Below are positions 7,894 through 16,900 of a DNA stretch of 64,000 nucleotides, in pieces. The translations under genes were made by a program, and so were the position numbers. Location: NCBI GenBank assembly GCA_023896275.1, contig MLDA01000005.1, positions 109,693 to 173,692 on the forward strand, written 5' to 3'. Position 1 is the first letter of the stretch, and each line of letters starts with the position of its first letter. The stretch is from Kocuria rosea subsp. polaris (GTDB taxonomy: Bacteria; Actinomycetota; Actinomycetes; Actinomycetales; Micrococcaceae). Below the pieces are notes generated by a model. That model saw only the letters and a program-made list of their open reading frames with translations, had not been told where the DNA came from and ran no database searches.

Positions 7894-8981
7894 GTGACTG
7901 GATGGGAATCGTCTGGCTTATCGTTCTGCTGATCGGCAACGCGTTCTTCGTCGGTGCCGAGTTTGCCGTCATGACCGCGCGACGGAGCCAGATCGAGCCG
8001 AAGGCCGACGCCGGCAAGGCATCCGCGCGCACGGCTCTGTACGCGATGGAACACGTCTCGCTGATGCTGGCGGTCTGCCAGCTGGGCATCACCGTGTGTT
8101 CGCTGCTGATCCTCAACATCGCTGAACCGGCCATTCACCACCTGATCGGCGAGCCGCTTCACACCCTGGGGGTTCCGGCTGGCATCGCCGGACCGGCCTC
8201 GTTCATCTTCGCGCTGCTGGTCGTGACCTTCCTGCACGTGACGTTCGGCGAGATGGTCCCGAAGAACATCTCCGTCTCGGTTGCTGACCGATCGGTTCTG
8301 CTGCTTGCTCCGCCCCTGGTGGCGTTGTCGAAGCTGGTCTACCCCGTGGTGGTCAGCCTCAACTGGCTGGCCAACCATGTGTTGCGGGCCATGGGAGTCG
8401 AGCCCAAGGATGAGGTGACCTCGAGCTTCACCCTCGAGGAGGTTCAGAACATCGTCGCGGAGTCCCGGAAGGAGGGCCTCGTCGACGACGAGTCGGGCAT
8501 CATCTCGGGGGCCCTCGAATTCTCGGAGTACACGGCGGGGACGTTGATGGTGCCGCTGGACGAGCTCGTCAGCCTGGCGCCGTCGACGAGCCCGAACGAA
8601 TTCGAGCGCGCCGTCGGCCGGACCGGATTCTCGCGTTTCGTCATGCAGGACGAGGATCAGGCGCTGGCCGGGTATCTGCACCTCAAGGACGTCATGAGCA
8701 TCCCGCCGCACCGCGCGGACGATCCGATTCCGGTCACCCGGCTGCGCACGCTGGTGAACCTTGCGGCGGAGACTGAGGTTGAAGACGCGCTGTCGGTCAT
8801 GCAGCGTACGGGTTCCCACCTCGGGCGTGTGATCGACGCCGAGGGCGCTACGCGCGGGATCCTCTTCCTCGAGGACGTGATCGAAGTTCTGGTGGGTGAG
8901 ATCCGCGACGCGACGCAGCAGCAGGGGTTGCGCCGGCGCAATGGGCAGAGCAACGCGGGGTCCGCGGCCACCCCCGCGTAA
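7890..8981 (+). CDS. Hemolysin-family protein (CNNM/DUF21 + CBS), shorter paralogue
   Basis: This 363-residue paralogue of the preceding gene starts at an ATGA overlap. It has the same transmembrane block (AVCQLGITVCSLLILNIAEP, FGEMVPKNISV) and a CBS pair ending in GATRGILFLEDVIEVLVGEI. It stops soon after the CBS region and lacks the C-terminal CorC/HlyC domain of its neighbour. Paired long and short copies are common in actinobacteria and may form a heteromer, which is inference. Its stop codon overlaps the Zur box of the next operon. Confidence 0.9.
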   Translation: MSDWMGIVWLIVLLIGNAFFVGAEFAVMTARRSQIEPKADAGKASARTALYAMEHVSLMLAVCQLGITVCSLLILNIAEPAIHHLIGEPLHTLGVPAGIAGPASFIFALLVVTFLHVTFGEMVPKNISVSVADRSVLLLAPPLVALSKLVYPVVVSLNWLANHVLRAMGVEPKDEVTSSFTLEEVQNIVAESRKEGLVDDESGIISGALEFSEYTAGTLMVPLDELVSLAPSTSPNEFERAVGRTGFSRFVMQDEDQALAGYLHLKDVMSIPPHRADDPIPVTRLRTLVNLAAETEVEDALSVMQRTGSHLGRVIDAEGATRGILFLEDVIEVLVGEIRDATQQQGLRRRNGQSNAGSAATPA

Positions 8982-8998
8982 TGCAAACGATTCGCATT
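8980..8998 (+). promoter_or_regulatory. Zur operator in front of znuACB
   Basis: AATGCAAACGATTCGCATT is a near-perfect palindrome. Its core TGCAAACGATTCGCA (8982-8996) matches 11 of 15 positions of the Streptomyces-type Zur box TGAAAATGATTTTCA. It sits just upstream of the zinc uptake operon, and a Zur gene lies at the far end of that operon. Confidence 0.75.
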
Positions 8999-9004
8999 TT
9001 GGGT

Positions 9005-9044
9005 AGAGTGGGGGTGCGCAGCGTTGCGCCCCCACTCTTCTTTT
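9005..9044 (+). terminator. Terminator after the hemolysin-family genes
   Basis: AGAGTGGGG pairs with CCCCACTCT and GCGCA with TGCGC around a GCGT loop, with a two-base bulge, followed by TCTTTT. It lies between the two operons. A TAGAGT sequence at 9004-9009, inside the left arm, could also act as the znuA -10 box, so the element may be a leader hairpin instead. Confidence 0.6.
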
Positions 9045-9094
9045 AACACCCCGGCCTCCGCCGGGTGGCGCTCTCTTTGAAAGGTTGGCCTCCT

Positions 9095-10135
9095 GTGGCT
9101 CGTCATTTCACCCGTTTCGGACTCGCTCCGGCCGTCGTCGTCGGCGCCCTCGTTCTGAGCAGCTGCGGCGGTACGGCCGACACCGCCCCTGACGCCGCAG
9201 AGGGAACGGCCGAGGACGGCGTCACGACCGTGGTCGCCTCCACGAGCGTCTACGGTGACGTCGCGGCGAGGATCGGCGGCGACGAGGTCGAGGTCGAGTC
9301 CATCATCTCGACGACGGCGCAGGACCCGCACTCCTACGAGGCGACCGCGCAGGACAAGCTGGCCCTTTCGAAGGCCGATCTCGTCGTGGGCAACGGCGGC
9401 GGCTACGACTTCTTCCTTGAGCAGTTGGTGGGGGACCTCGACCTTGACGACGACTTCGTCCTCTACGCGGTCGACTCGTTCGAGGAGTCGCACGAGGACC
9501 ACGCCGATGAGGCCGATGATCACGATCACGCGGACGAGCATGACGATCATGCCGACGAACACGATCACGCGGACGAGCATGACAACCACGCCGACGAACA
9601 TGAGGGCCACGCGCACGGCGACTTCAACGAACACGTCTGGTACGACCTGCACACCGTGAGCGAGCTCGCCCACGAGATCGCCGAGAGTCTCGAAGAACTC
9701 GACCCGGGCAATGGTGCGCTCTACCAGGAGCGCTACGAGGAGTTCGCTGCTGAGCTCGCCGATCTGGCCGAGCGCCAAGAGGGTCTGGGCGACGGAGAGC
9801 CGTACGCCATGACCGAACCCGTGCCGTACTACCTTCTCCAGGAGGCCGGACTCGAGAACGTCACGCCGTCCGGATACAGCGAGGCGATCGAGCACGGTGA
9901 CGACGTCGCGCCGCTGATCCAGAAGGAACTGGTCGATCTGCTGGAAGCCGGCGACGTCGTCGTCCTGGCCTACAACTCGCAGACCGAGAGCCCGCAGACG
10001 GAGGCAGCGCGCCGCGCCGCCGAGAACGCGGGCGTTGCCGTGGTCGAGTTCACCGAGACGCTGCCCGAAGGCGAGGACTATGCTGGCTGGATGTCTGCCA
10101 ACATCTCGGCCTTGGAGGAAGCACTTGACCGCTAG
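9095..10135 (+). CDS. znuA: Zinc ABC transporter, substrate-binding lipoprotein ZnuA
   Basis: The protein has 346 residues from a GTG start at 9095, which places a lipoprotein signal peptide at the N-terminus (hydrophobic run ending LVLSSCGG). An upstream in-frame GTG at 9065 would put extra residues before the signal and has no better ribosome site. It belongs to the cluster A-I metal-binding family, with the first ligand region at DPHSYEAT. A histidine/aspartate-rich loop around residues 130-172, which includes two 13-residue repeats, is typical of zinc-specific members and absent from manganese ones. It heads an operon with the ATPase and permease, under a probable Zur operator. Confidence 0.93.
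   Translation: MARHFTRFGLAPAVVVGALVLSSCGGTADTAPDAAEGTAEDGVTTVVASTSVYGDVAARIGGDEVEVESIISTTAQDPHSYEATAQDKLALSKADLVVGNGGGYDFFLEQLVGDLDLDDDFVLYAVDSFEESHEDHADEADDHDHADEHDDHADEHDHADEHDNHADEHEGHAHGDFNEHVWYDLHTVSELAHEIAESLEELDPGNGALYQERYEEFAAELADLAERQEGLGDGEPYAMTEPVPYYLLQEAGLENVTPSGYSEAIEHGDDVAPLIQKELVDLLEAGDVVVLAYNSQTESPQTEAARRAAENAGVAVVEFTETLPEGEDYAGWMSANISALEEALDR
9521..9598 (+). repeat. 39-base tandem repeat in the ZnuA histidine-rich loop
   Basis: Two adjacent 39-base units (9521-9559 and 9560-9598) differ at three bases and encode HDHADEHDDHADE and HDHADEHDNHADE. In-frame repeats of this kind can change copy number and so lengthen or shorten the zinc-gathering loop. Confidence 0.85.
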
Positions 10136-10964
10136 CTCAACCGTCACGCCGGCTGTACGCCTGCGGAACGCGAGCATGGCCTTCGGCGAACGCGTCCTGT
10201 GGGACGGGCTCGACCTCGATGTGGCTCCCGGCGAATTCCTCGCCGTCCTAGGCCCGAACGGCTCTGGCAAGTCGACGTTCCTGAAAGTACTGCTGGGTCT
10301 CGCCGAGCTTTCCGGCGGCAGCGTCGAGGTCGGTGGGATGCCGGTCACGTCCGGTTCCCGTCGGATCGGCACGATCCCGCAGCAGAAGGCCTTCCCGGAG
10401 GACACGCCACTGCGAGCGCGCGATCTCGTCGCCCTCGGTGTCGATGGGCACCGGTGGGGCGTGCGGATGTTCGGGCGCAAGAAACTGGGCGAACGGGTCG
10501 ACGCGCTGCTCGACAAGGTTGGCGCGACCCACTACGCCGACCAGCCTCTGGGCATCCTCTCCGGCGGTGAGCAACAGCGGTTGCGGGCGGCCCAGGCGCT
10601 CGCGGACGATCCCGACCTGCTTCTCTGCGACGAGCCGCTGCTCTCCTTGGACCTGCACCACCAGCGCGCCGTGTCCTCGCTCATCCACCGGCAGGCGTGC
10701 GACCACGGGGCCGCCGTGATTTTCGTGACCCACGAGATCAACCCGATCCTGCAGAACGTCGACCGCGTCCTCTATCTGGCCGGCGGGCGCTTCCACATCG
10801 GCACGGTCGACGAGGTCATGACGAGCGAAGTGCTCTCCGACCTTTACGGCAGCCCGATCGAGGTCTTCCGCACCAACGGTCGTATCGTCGTCGTCGGCGT
10901 GCCGGAATCCGTGGCGCACCCGCATGGGGCGAGTCACGCGGACGCGCTGCGGGTAGGGGAGTAG
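10125..10964 (+). CDS. znuC: Zinc ABC transporter, ATP-binding protein ZnuC
   Basis: This is the 279-residue ATPase of the importer. It has Walker A GPNGSGKST, the signature LSGGEQQRLRAAQALADDP, Walker B DLLLCDEP and the switch histidine in FVTHEI. I chose the TTG at 10125, which overlaps the znuA stop and has GGAGGAA just before it; earlier in-frame starts lie deep inside znuA. The permease ATG directly follows its TAG stop. Confidence 0.92.
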   Translation: MTASSTVTPAVRLRNASMAFGERVLWDGLDLDVAPGEFLAVLGPNGSGKSTFLKVLLGLAELSGGSVEVGGMPVTSGSRRIGTIPQQKAFPEDTPLRARDLVALGVDGHRWGVRMFGRKKLGERVDALLDKVGATHYADQPLGILSGGEQQRLRAAQALADDPDLLLCDEPLLSLDLHHQRAVSSLIHRQACDHGAAVIFVTHEINPILQNVDRVLYLAGGRFHIGTVDEVMTSEVLSDLYGSPIEVFRTNGRIVVVGVPESVAHPHGASHADALRVGE

Positions 10965-11846
10965 ATGGAAGCCACCGACCTCTTCTCGACGATCTTCAGC
11001 TTCGACAACTACGCGGAGCTGCTGCCGCTGGTCTCCAATTCGATCATCGCCGGTGCGCTACTGGGCCTCGTCGGGGGCCTCATCGGCGTGTTCGTCATGA
11101 TGCGCGACATGGCCTTCGCCGTGCATGGCATCGCCGAGCTCAGCTTTGCCGGCGCCGCCTTTGCGCTCCTGATCGGGGCCAACGTCGTCGGCGGCTCGAT
11201 CGTCGGATCGATCCTGGCCTCTCTGGTCTTGGGGATCATGGGTTCCCGGGCCAAGGATCGCAATTCCATCATCGGCGTGATGATGCCGTTCGGGCTGGGC
11301 CTGGGGATCCTGTTCCTCGCCCTCTACCAGGGGCGCAGCGCGAACAAGTTCGGCCTGCTGACGGGCCAGATCGTCGCCGTCGACGACGTGCAGCTTGGCC
11401 TGCTGGCCGTGTGCTCGGTTGTGGTGATCGTCGGGTTGGCGGTGATCTGGCGGCCCCTGACCTTCGTGAGCGTCGACCCCGCAGTGGCCGCGGCACGCGG
11501 CGTGCCGGCCGGCTGGCTGTCGGCCGCCTTCATGGTGCTATTGGGCCTCGCGGTCGCGCTGTCGATCCAGATCGTCGGTGCGCTGCTGGTGCTCAGCTTG
11601 CTCATCACCCCGGCCGCCGCAGCACTGAAGGTGAGTGCGCGGCCGGTCATGACCGTGATGCTCTCGGTGTCCTTCGCGATGGTTTCCGTCGTCGGCGGGA
11701 TCATGGTGGCCCTCGCGGGGCGCTTGCCGATCAGCCCCTACGTCACGACGATTTCGTTCCTGATCTACGTCGTCTGCCGCGTGATCGCGTGGCAGCGCTC
11801 GCGGGTCCGGCACCACCGCGAGGCTGCGGTCGCCGCGGTGAGCTAG
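10965..11846 (+). CDS. znuB: Zinc ABC transporter, permease ZnuB
   Basis: This 293-residue polytopic permease is of the ABC-3 family. It has many hydrophobic helices and the conserved MMRDMAFAVHGIAELSFAGA segment near the N-terminus and LLVLSLLITPAAAALK toward the C-terminus. It follows znuC without a gap and ends in a four-base overlap with the convergent zur gene. Confidence 0.92.
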   Translation: MEATDLFSTIFSFDNYAELLPLVSNSIIAGALLGLVGGLIGVFVMMRDMAFAVHGIAELSFAGAAFALLIGANVVGGSIVGSILASLVLGIMGSRAKDRNSIIGVMMPFGLGLGILFLALYQGRSANKFGLLTGQIVAVDDVQLGLLAVCSVVVIVGLAVIWRPLTFVSVDPAVAAARGVPAGWLSAAFMVLLGLAVALSIQIVGALLVLSLLITPAAAALKVSARPVMTVMLSVSFAMVSVVGGIMVALAGRLPISPYVTTISFLIYVVCRVIAWQRSRVRHHREAAVAAVS

Positions 11847-12274
11847 ACCGCGGCGGAGCAGTCGGCGCAGAGGCCGAAGATCTCGATGGTGTGGCCCGGC
11901 TGCGTGAAGCCGTGCTGGGCGGCGACTTGGCGCGTCCAGTCCTCGATCGAGGGGGCTTCGATCTCCACCGCCGTGCCGCAGTTCCGGCAGACGATGTGGT
12001 GGTGGTGCTCAGCCGCCTCACATTGGCGGTACACGGACTCGCCGTCGTTCGAGCGCAGGACGTCCACGACGCCGTCGTCCGCCATCGACTGCAGGATGCG
12101 GTACACCGTCGCGAGGGAGACCTTCTGGCCGCGTTCGTGCAGCCAGCGGTACAGCTCCTGGGCGCTGACGAAATCTGTCAGCTCTTCGAGAGCGCCGCTG
12201 ACGGCCATGCGCTGCTTCGTCACGCGAGGCGCGGCCTCGCGGTGGGTGCCGGATCCGGCAGCCGTGCTGTTCAT
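11843..12274 (-). CDS. zur: Zinc uptake regulator Zur (Fur family)
   Basis: This 143-residue repressor has the Fur-family winged helix (VSAQELYRWLHE, VSLATVYRILQSM) and metal sites in HHHHIVCRNCG and the C-terminal CADCSAAV, the two CxxC pairs that hold structural zinc. Location beside znuACB and the operator at 8980-8998 support zinc specificity. It converges on znuB with overlapping stop codons, so antisense interaction of the two 3-prime ends is possible. An AGGAG site precedes the ATG. Confidence 0.9.
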   Translation of the reverse strand: MNSTAAGSGTHREAAPRVTKQRMAVSGALEELTDFVSAQELYRWLHERGQKVSLATVYRILQSMADDGVVDVLRSNDGESVYRQCEAAEHHHHIVCRNCGTAVEIEAPSIEDWTRQVAAQHGFTQPGHTIEIFGLCADCSAAV

Positions 12275-12338
12275 CTAGGCGGACTCCTGAGCAGCTATCG
12301 GTTGAGAACCCCTCCAGCCTACCAGCGCGACCTGCGGC

Positions 12339-13448
12339 TCATCCGCCCAGACGCCACGTCCCCGTCGCGAGGAATTCCTCGATCACGCCGGTGTACGGCG
12401 CGGGGTCGATGCCCTGAGCCGCGAGCCATTGCGCGTCCCGGTGGCTGCGGCCGTATCGATCGCCGTTGTCGCACAGCAGGGTGACGACGCTGCCGCGCTC
12501 ATTCTTGGCGAGCATGCCCGCGATCAGCTGCCACGTGAGCCAGAGATTCGTTCCCGTGGAGGGGCCGCCGTTGAGCCCGCCCCAGTCGAGCAGGTGGTGC
12601 ATGGCGGCAATCGACGCGCCGTCCGGGACGCGCGTGACCTGGTCGATGACCGAAGGCACGAAGCTCGGTTCGGGGCGGGCCCGCCCGATGCCTTCAATTC
12701 GACTGGGGGAGCCGACGACGGCGGCCGGGTCGCCGCCGTCGTGCCACGCCTGCCACGCGGGCAGGAATGCCGAGCCTTCCGGGTCGCCGACCGCGAGCCG
12801 GGTGTTGAAGCGGTGATAGCGCGCGTAGCGACCGATCGTCGCGCTGGTGCCGCCCGTGCCCGCCCCGACCACGACCCACGCCGGCACCGGGTGCGGCTCT
12901 GCGGCGAGCTGCTCGAAGATCGACTCGGCGATGTTGTTGTTCCCGCGCCAGTCGGTGGCCCGTTCGGCGTAGGTGAACTGGTCCATGTAGTGCCCGCCGC
13001 TCTCTCGGGCGATGCGTTCGGCCACGGCGTAGACGGTGCCCGGGTCGGCGACGAGCTCGCACGTTCCGCCGAACCGCTCGATCAGCTCGATCTTCTCGGC
13101 GCTCGTGCTGGCGGCCATGACCGCGACGAAGTCCAGGCCGAGCAGCTGCGCGTAGTACGCCTCGGAGACGGCGGTGCTTCCGCTAGAGGCCTCCACGATC
13201 GTGGTGCCCTCGGTGATCCAGCCGTTGACCAGGCCGTACAGGAAGAGCGAGCGGGCGAGCCGGTGTTTGAGGCTGCCGGTGCGATGCGTCGACTCGTCCT
13301 TGAGGTACAGGTCGATGCCCCACTCGGCCGGCAGGCTCAGGCGGTGCAGGTGGGTGTCGGCGCTGCGCGTGGCATCGGCCTCGATGCGCTTCACGGCGTC
13401 GTCCACCCACGTGCGATCGGATGCTGGGCGTCGGGATGTTGTGTTCAC
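12339..13448 (-). CDS. cds1: PLP-dependent cysteine desulfhydrase/cysteine synthase-like (Cds1-type)
   Basis: This 369-residue fold-type II PLP enzyme has the lysine-bearing [18 protein letters not shown], the phosphate-binding [11 protein letters not shown] and [12 protein letters not shown]. The sequence most resembles the actinobacterial group to which M. tuberculosis Rv3684 (Cds1, an L-cysteine desulfhydrase releasing H2S) belongs, rather than CysK. Biosynthetic cysteine synthase activity cannot be excluded. The start is GTG with no ribosome site but a -10 hexamer six bases upstream, which overlaps the HIT gene promoter. Confidence 0.78.
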   Translation of the reverse strand: MNTTSRRPASDRTWVDDAVKRIEADATRSADTHLHRLSLPAEWGIDLYLKDESTHRTGSLKHRLARSLFLYGLVNGWITEGTTIVEASSGSTAVSEAYYAQLLGLDFVAVMAASTSAEKIELIERFGGTCELVADPGTVYAVAERIARESGGHYMDQFTYAERATDWRGNNNIAESIFEQLAAEPHPVPAWVVVGAGTGGTSATIGRYARYHRFNTRLAVGDPEGSAFLPAWQAWHDGGDPAAVVGSPSRIEGIGRARPEPSFVPSVIDQVTRVPDGASIAAMHHLLDWGGLNGGPSTGTNLWLTWQLIAGMLAKNERGSVVTLLCDNGDRYGRSHRDAQWLAAQGIDPAPYTGVIEEFLATGTWRLGG

Positions 13449-13454
13449 CCACCT

Positions 13455-13460
13455 AGCTTA
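13455..13460 (-). promoter_or_regulatory. -10 hexamer for leaderless cds1
   Basis: TAAGCT on the minus strand ends six bases before the GTG. It shares bases 13459-13460 with the HIT gene hexamer on the other strand. Confidence 0.5.
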
Positions 13461-13464
13461 GGAT
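13459..13464 (+). promoter_or_regulatory. -10 hexamer for the leaderless HIT gene
   Basis: TAGGAT ends seven bases before the ATG at 13472 in a 23-base divergent gap. Confidence 0.55.
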
Positions 13465-13471
13465 GCGAGAC

Positions 13472-13900
13472 ATGAGTTCTCTGTTTTCGAAGATCATCGC
13501 CGGTGAGATCCCGGGCCGATTCGTCTGGAGCGACGCCGACGTCGTCGCCTTCCTCGACGTCCGCCCGCAGACGGACGGGCACGTGCTGGTCGTCCCGCGC
13601 GCGGAGACCGACAAGTGGACGGAGGCCGAGCCCGAGCTATACGCGAAGGTCACGGCCGTCGCCCAGAAGATCGGTGCGGCCCAGGTCCGCGAGTTCGGCT
13701 CGGCGCGCGCCGGCACGACCATCATGGGTTTCGAGGTCCCGCATCTGCACGTGCACGTGTGGCCCGTGAACTCGATGCGCGACTACGACTTCGCGAACCC
13801 GGGCGGCAACGCCGAGCCGGGGGCGCTCGACGCGGCCGCCGCGCGCCTGCGCGCGGCCCTGCGCGCAGACGGTCACGCGGACGCGGTGCCCGCAGACTGA
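13472..13900 (+). CDS. HIT (histidine triad) family nucleotide hydrolase
   Basis: This 142-residue protein has the triad VPHLHVHVWP and the typical FSKIIAGEIPGRFVW start and FLDVRPQTDGHVLVVPR substrate region. HIT proteins hydrolyse nucleoside phosphoramidates or dinucleotides; the exact substrate is unknown. I chose the ATG at 13472 over one at 13463 because the latter overlaps the -10 hexamer. A long bidirectional terminator separates it from hrpA. Confidence 0.9.
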   Translation: MSSLFSKIIAGEIPGRFVWSDADVVAFLDVRPQTDGHVLVVPRAETDKWTEAEPELYAKVTAVAQKIGAAQVREFGSARAGTTIMGFEVPHLHVHVWPVNSMRDYDFANPGGNAEPGALDAAAARLRAALRADGHADAVPAD

Positions 13901-13904
13901 TCTC

Positions 13905-13954
13905 GTACGACGGCGGCGCCTCGCCCCGCGTGGGGTGAGGCGCCGCCGTCGTAC
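13905..13954. terminator. Bidirectional terminator between the HIT gene and hrpA
   Basis: GTACGACGGCGGCGCCTC pairs perfectly with its complement across 13905-13954, with one G-T mismatch and then CCCC/GGGG closing a GCGT loop. It serves two convergent genes. Confidence 0.85.
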
Positions 13955-13963
13955 CCGGCGGGC

Positions 13964-16900
13964 CTACTTGGCCTGCGCCTCGCGCAGGGCCGTGCGGATT
14001 CGCTTCTCCGACACCGAATGCGCGGTGCCCAGCTCCTGGGCGAAGAGGCTCACGCGCAACTCCTCGATCATCCACTTGACGGCCGCGAGCTTCGGCGGTG
14101 TGCGCGCGCCGGCGGGCAGGGCGTCGAGCGCGGCATCGTAGTCGTCCTCGATCGCCTGGACGGCCAGCATGTTCTGGTTGTCGCGGGTCACGGCCCCGGC
14201 CTCGAGCTTGTCGAGACGGACCTCGATGGCCTGCACGTAGCGCGGCAGATGGGCGAGCTGCGCGTACCCGGTGCCCGCGACGAACCCGGGGTAGACGAGT
14301 TGCTCGAGCTGGGCCCGGATGTCCGAGAGCGCGTGCATGAGCGCGAGCGAGGACGCCTTCTTGATCCGCTGATTCACCCGCCGCGCGGAGGAGAGGACCT
14401 TCTCCACGATCGCGGTCACCGAGAAGACGGTGTCGATCAGCTCGGCGCGCACATGCTGGTAGAGCTTCTCGAACTCGTCGCGCGCGAACGGGAGCTGCTC
14501 CGGAACCAGCTTGTCCACCGCGGCCTGCGCGCAGTCCGCGATGAGGGTCTCCACCGACCCGTGCGGGTTCTGCGTGAAGACGAGCTTCTCCTTGTTGTTG
14601 AGGTGGTCCGTCACGTAGCGGGTCGGCGAGGGGACCTTGAGCATGAGCAGCCGGATGACGCCCGTGCGGTGGGCGGCGAGTTGCTCCGACTCGTTGCGAT
14701 AGACGGTCAGCGTCGCGTCCGCGCCGGCGTCGACGAGGGCCGGGTAGCCCGTGATGGTCTGCCCGGCGACCTGGCTGCTCACCTTGCGCTCGATTGTTCC
14801 CGCCGCGCCGAGGGAGTCCGTCCAGTCGGTGACGTGCGTGGCCTCCCAACGAGTCGACGACGACGGCGGCGCCGCCGCGGTCTTTTTCCCGCCGGCGCGC
14901 TGGGCGGCAGGGCGTGTGCCCTTCTTGCCGGCCGGCTGCCCCGGGCCGGGCGTGGGCACACCGGCGAGCGAAGCCAGCGCGTCGCCGTCGGCGCCGAGGG
15001 ACTCGGCCAGTGCCTTGCGGTTCGCGCCGGCAAGCGTCTCCTGCAGGTGCTCGAGATCCCGGCTTTCGCCGAGGATCTTGGCGCGCGCGTCGACGACTTC
15101 GAACGTCGGCCGGAGGTAGGCGGGGACCGCGCTCCAGTCCCACGAGCCAGGCGGGATGACGAAGCCGCGCATCCGGCGCAGCGCCAGCTCGAGTGAGGCC
15201 TCCAGGTCGTCGGTCTCCGGGTCGAAGTCCGCCGCGAGCGCGGCGACGGCCTGCGCGGCGACGTCGGGGGCCGGGACGAAGTTCTTCCTGATCTGTTTCG
15301 GCAGCGATTTGATCAGGGCGGTGACGAGCTCGACCCGCAGTCCGGGGATCTGCCAGCGAAAGCGCGCCGGATCCAGCTGGTTCAGGAACAGGATCGGGAC
15401 CCGGATGGTGATGCCGTCGTGCTCCCGGCCGCGCGGGTCCGCGCCCGCGCCGCCGCGGGACGTGGTCGCCTGAGAGGGATTGAATTCGTACGTCAGGTCC
15501 AGCTCGAGGCCGCCGTGACGCCACGTGCGCGGGTACGCCGACTCGTCGACCTCCTCCGCGTCCACGGCGAGGACTGCCTCCGGGTCGAAGTCGAGCAGCG
15601 TCGGATCGTCGTGCCGGGCCTGCTTCCACCAGCGGTCGAAGTGCCGCTCGGTCGTGACGTCCGCGCCGATGCGCTGGTCGTAGAAGTCGAAGAGGTCCTC
15701 GTCGGAGATCCGCAGGTCGCGGCGGCGCATGCGCGACTCGAGTTCCTCGACTTCGGCGAGCAGCTTCCGGTTGCGGTGGAAGAACTGGTGCCGGGTGCGC
15801 CAGTCGCCCTCGACGAGCGCGTGGCGGATGAACAGCTCGCGCGCCAGTTGCTTGTCGACGCGCCCGAACTGGATGCGGCGCTGGGCGATGATCGGCACCC
15901 CGAAGAGGGTGACCTTCTCGTAGCCCATGACCGAACCCTGCTTGCTGGACCAGTGCGGCTCCGAGAAGTTGCGTTTGACGAGGTCCGCGGCGACGTCCTC
16001 GACCCACTCGGGATTGAAGACGGCAGCCGTCCGCGCCCAGAGCCGGGACGTCTCGACGAGCTCGGCCGCCATGACCCAGTCGTGGTTCTTTTTGAACAGT
16101 GCGGACCCGGGAAAGACGGCGAACCGCGTGCCGCGGGCGCCCGCGTACTCTCGCTTGCGGTCGTCCCAGAGCCCGATGTGGCTGAGCAGCCCGGCGAGCA
16201 GCGACTGGTGGATCGGTTCCTCGTTGCCGGCCGGGTCGACCGGCCCGGGTGTGAGCGTGATCTCCAGAGGTTTGGCGAGCTGGCGCAGCTGCGCGAACAG
16301 GTCCTGCCATTCGCGCACCCGCATGTAGTTGATGAATTCGCGCTTGCACAGTCGGCGGAACGCGGACGAGGAAAGGTCCTTCTGCTGTTCCTGCAGGTAC
16401 TTCCAGAGCAGCAGGAAGGAGGAGAAGTCGGACCTCTCGTCTTTGAAGCGGGAGTGCATCTCGGCGGCCTTGGCGCGGTTCCCCGTCTCCTCGCTGGGGC
16501 GCTCGCGGGGATCCTGGATCGTCAGGGCCGCTGCGAGGATCATGACCTCCTTGGCGACGCCGCGTCGGCCGGCCTCGATGATCATCCGGCCGAGCCGGAC
16601 GTCGAGCGGCAGCTGGGCGAGTTGGCGGCCGACCTTCGTGACTCGGACCTCCTTGCCGCTCGTGACGGCGCCGAGCTCGCGCAGGAGCGTGACGCCGTCG
16701 TTCACGGCCTTGGCATCGGGCGCCTCGACGAACGGGAACTTCGCGACGTCGGCGGGGGAGGAGACGACACCCATCGACGCCATCTGCAGGATGACGGCGG
16801 CCAGGTTGGTGCGCAGGATCTCCGGGTCCGTGAACTCCGGGCGGGAGGCGAAGTCCTCCTCCGAGTAGAGGCGGATCGCGATGCCGTCCGAGACGCGGCC

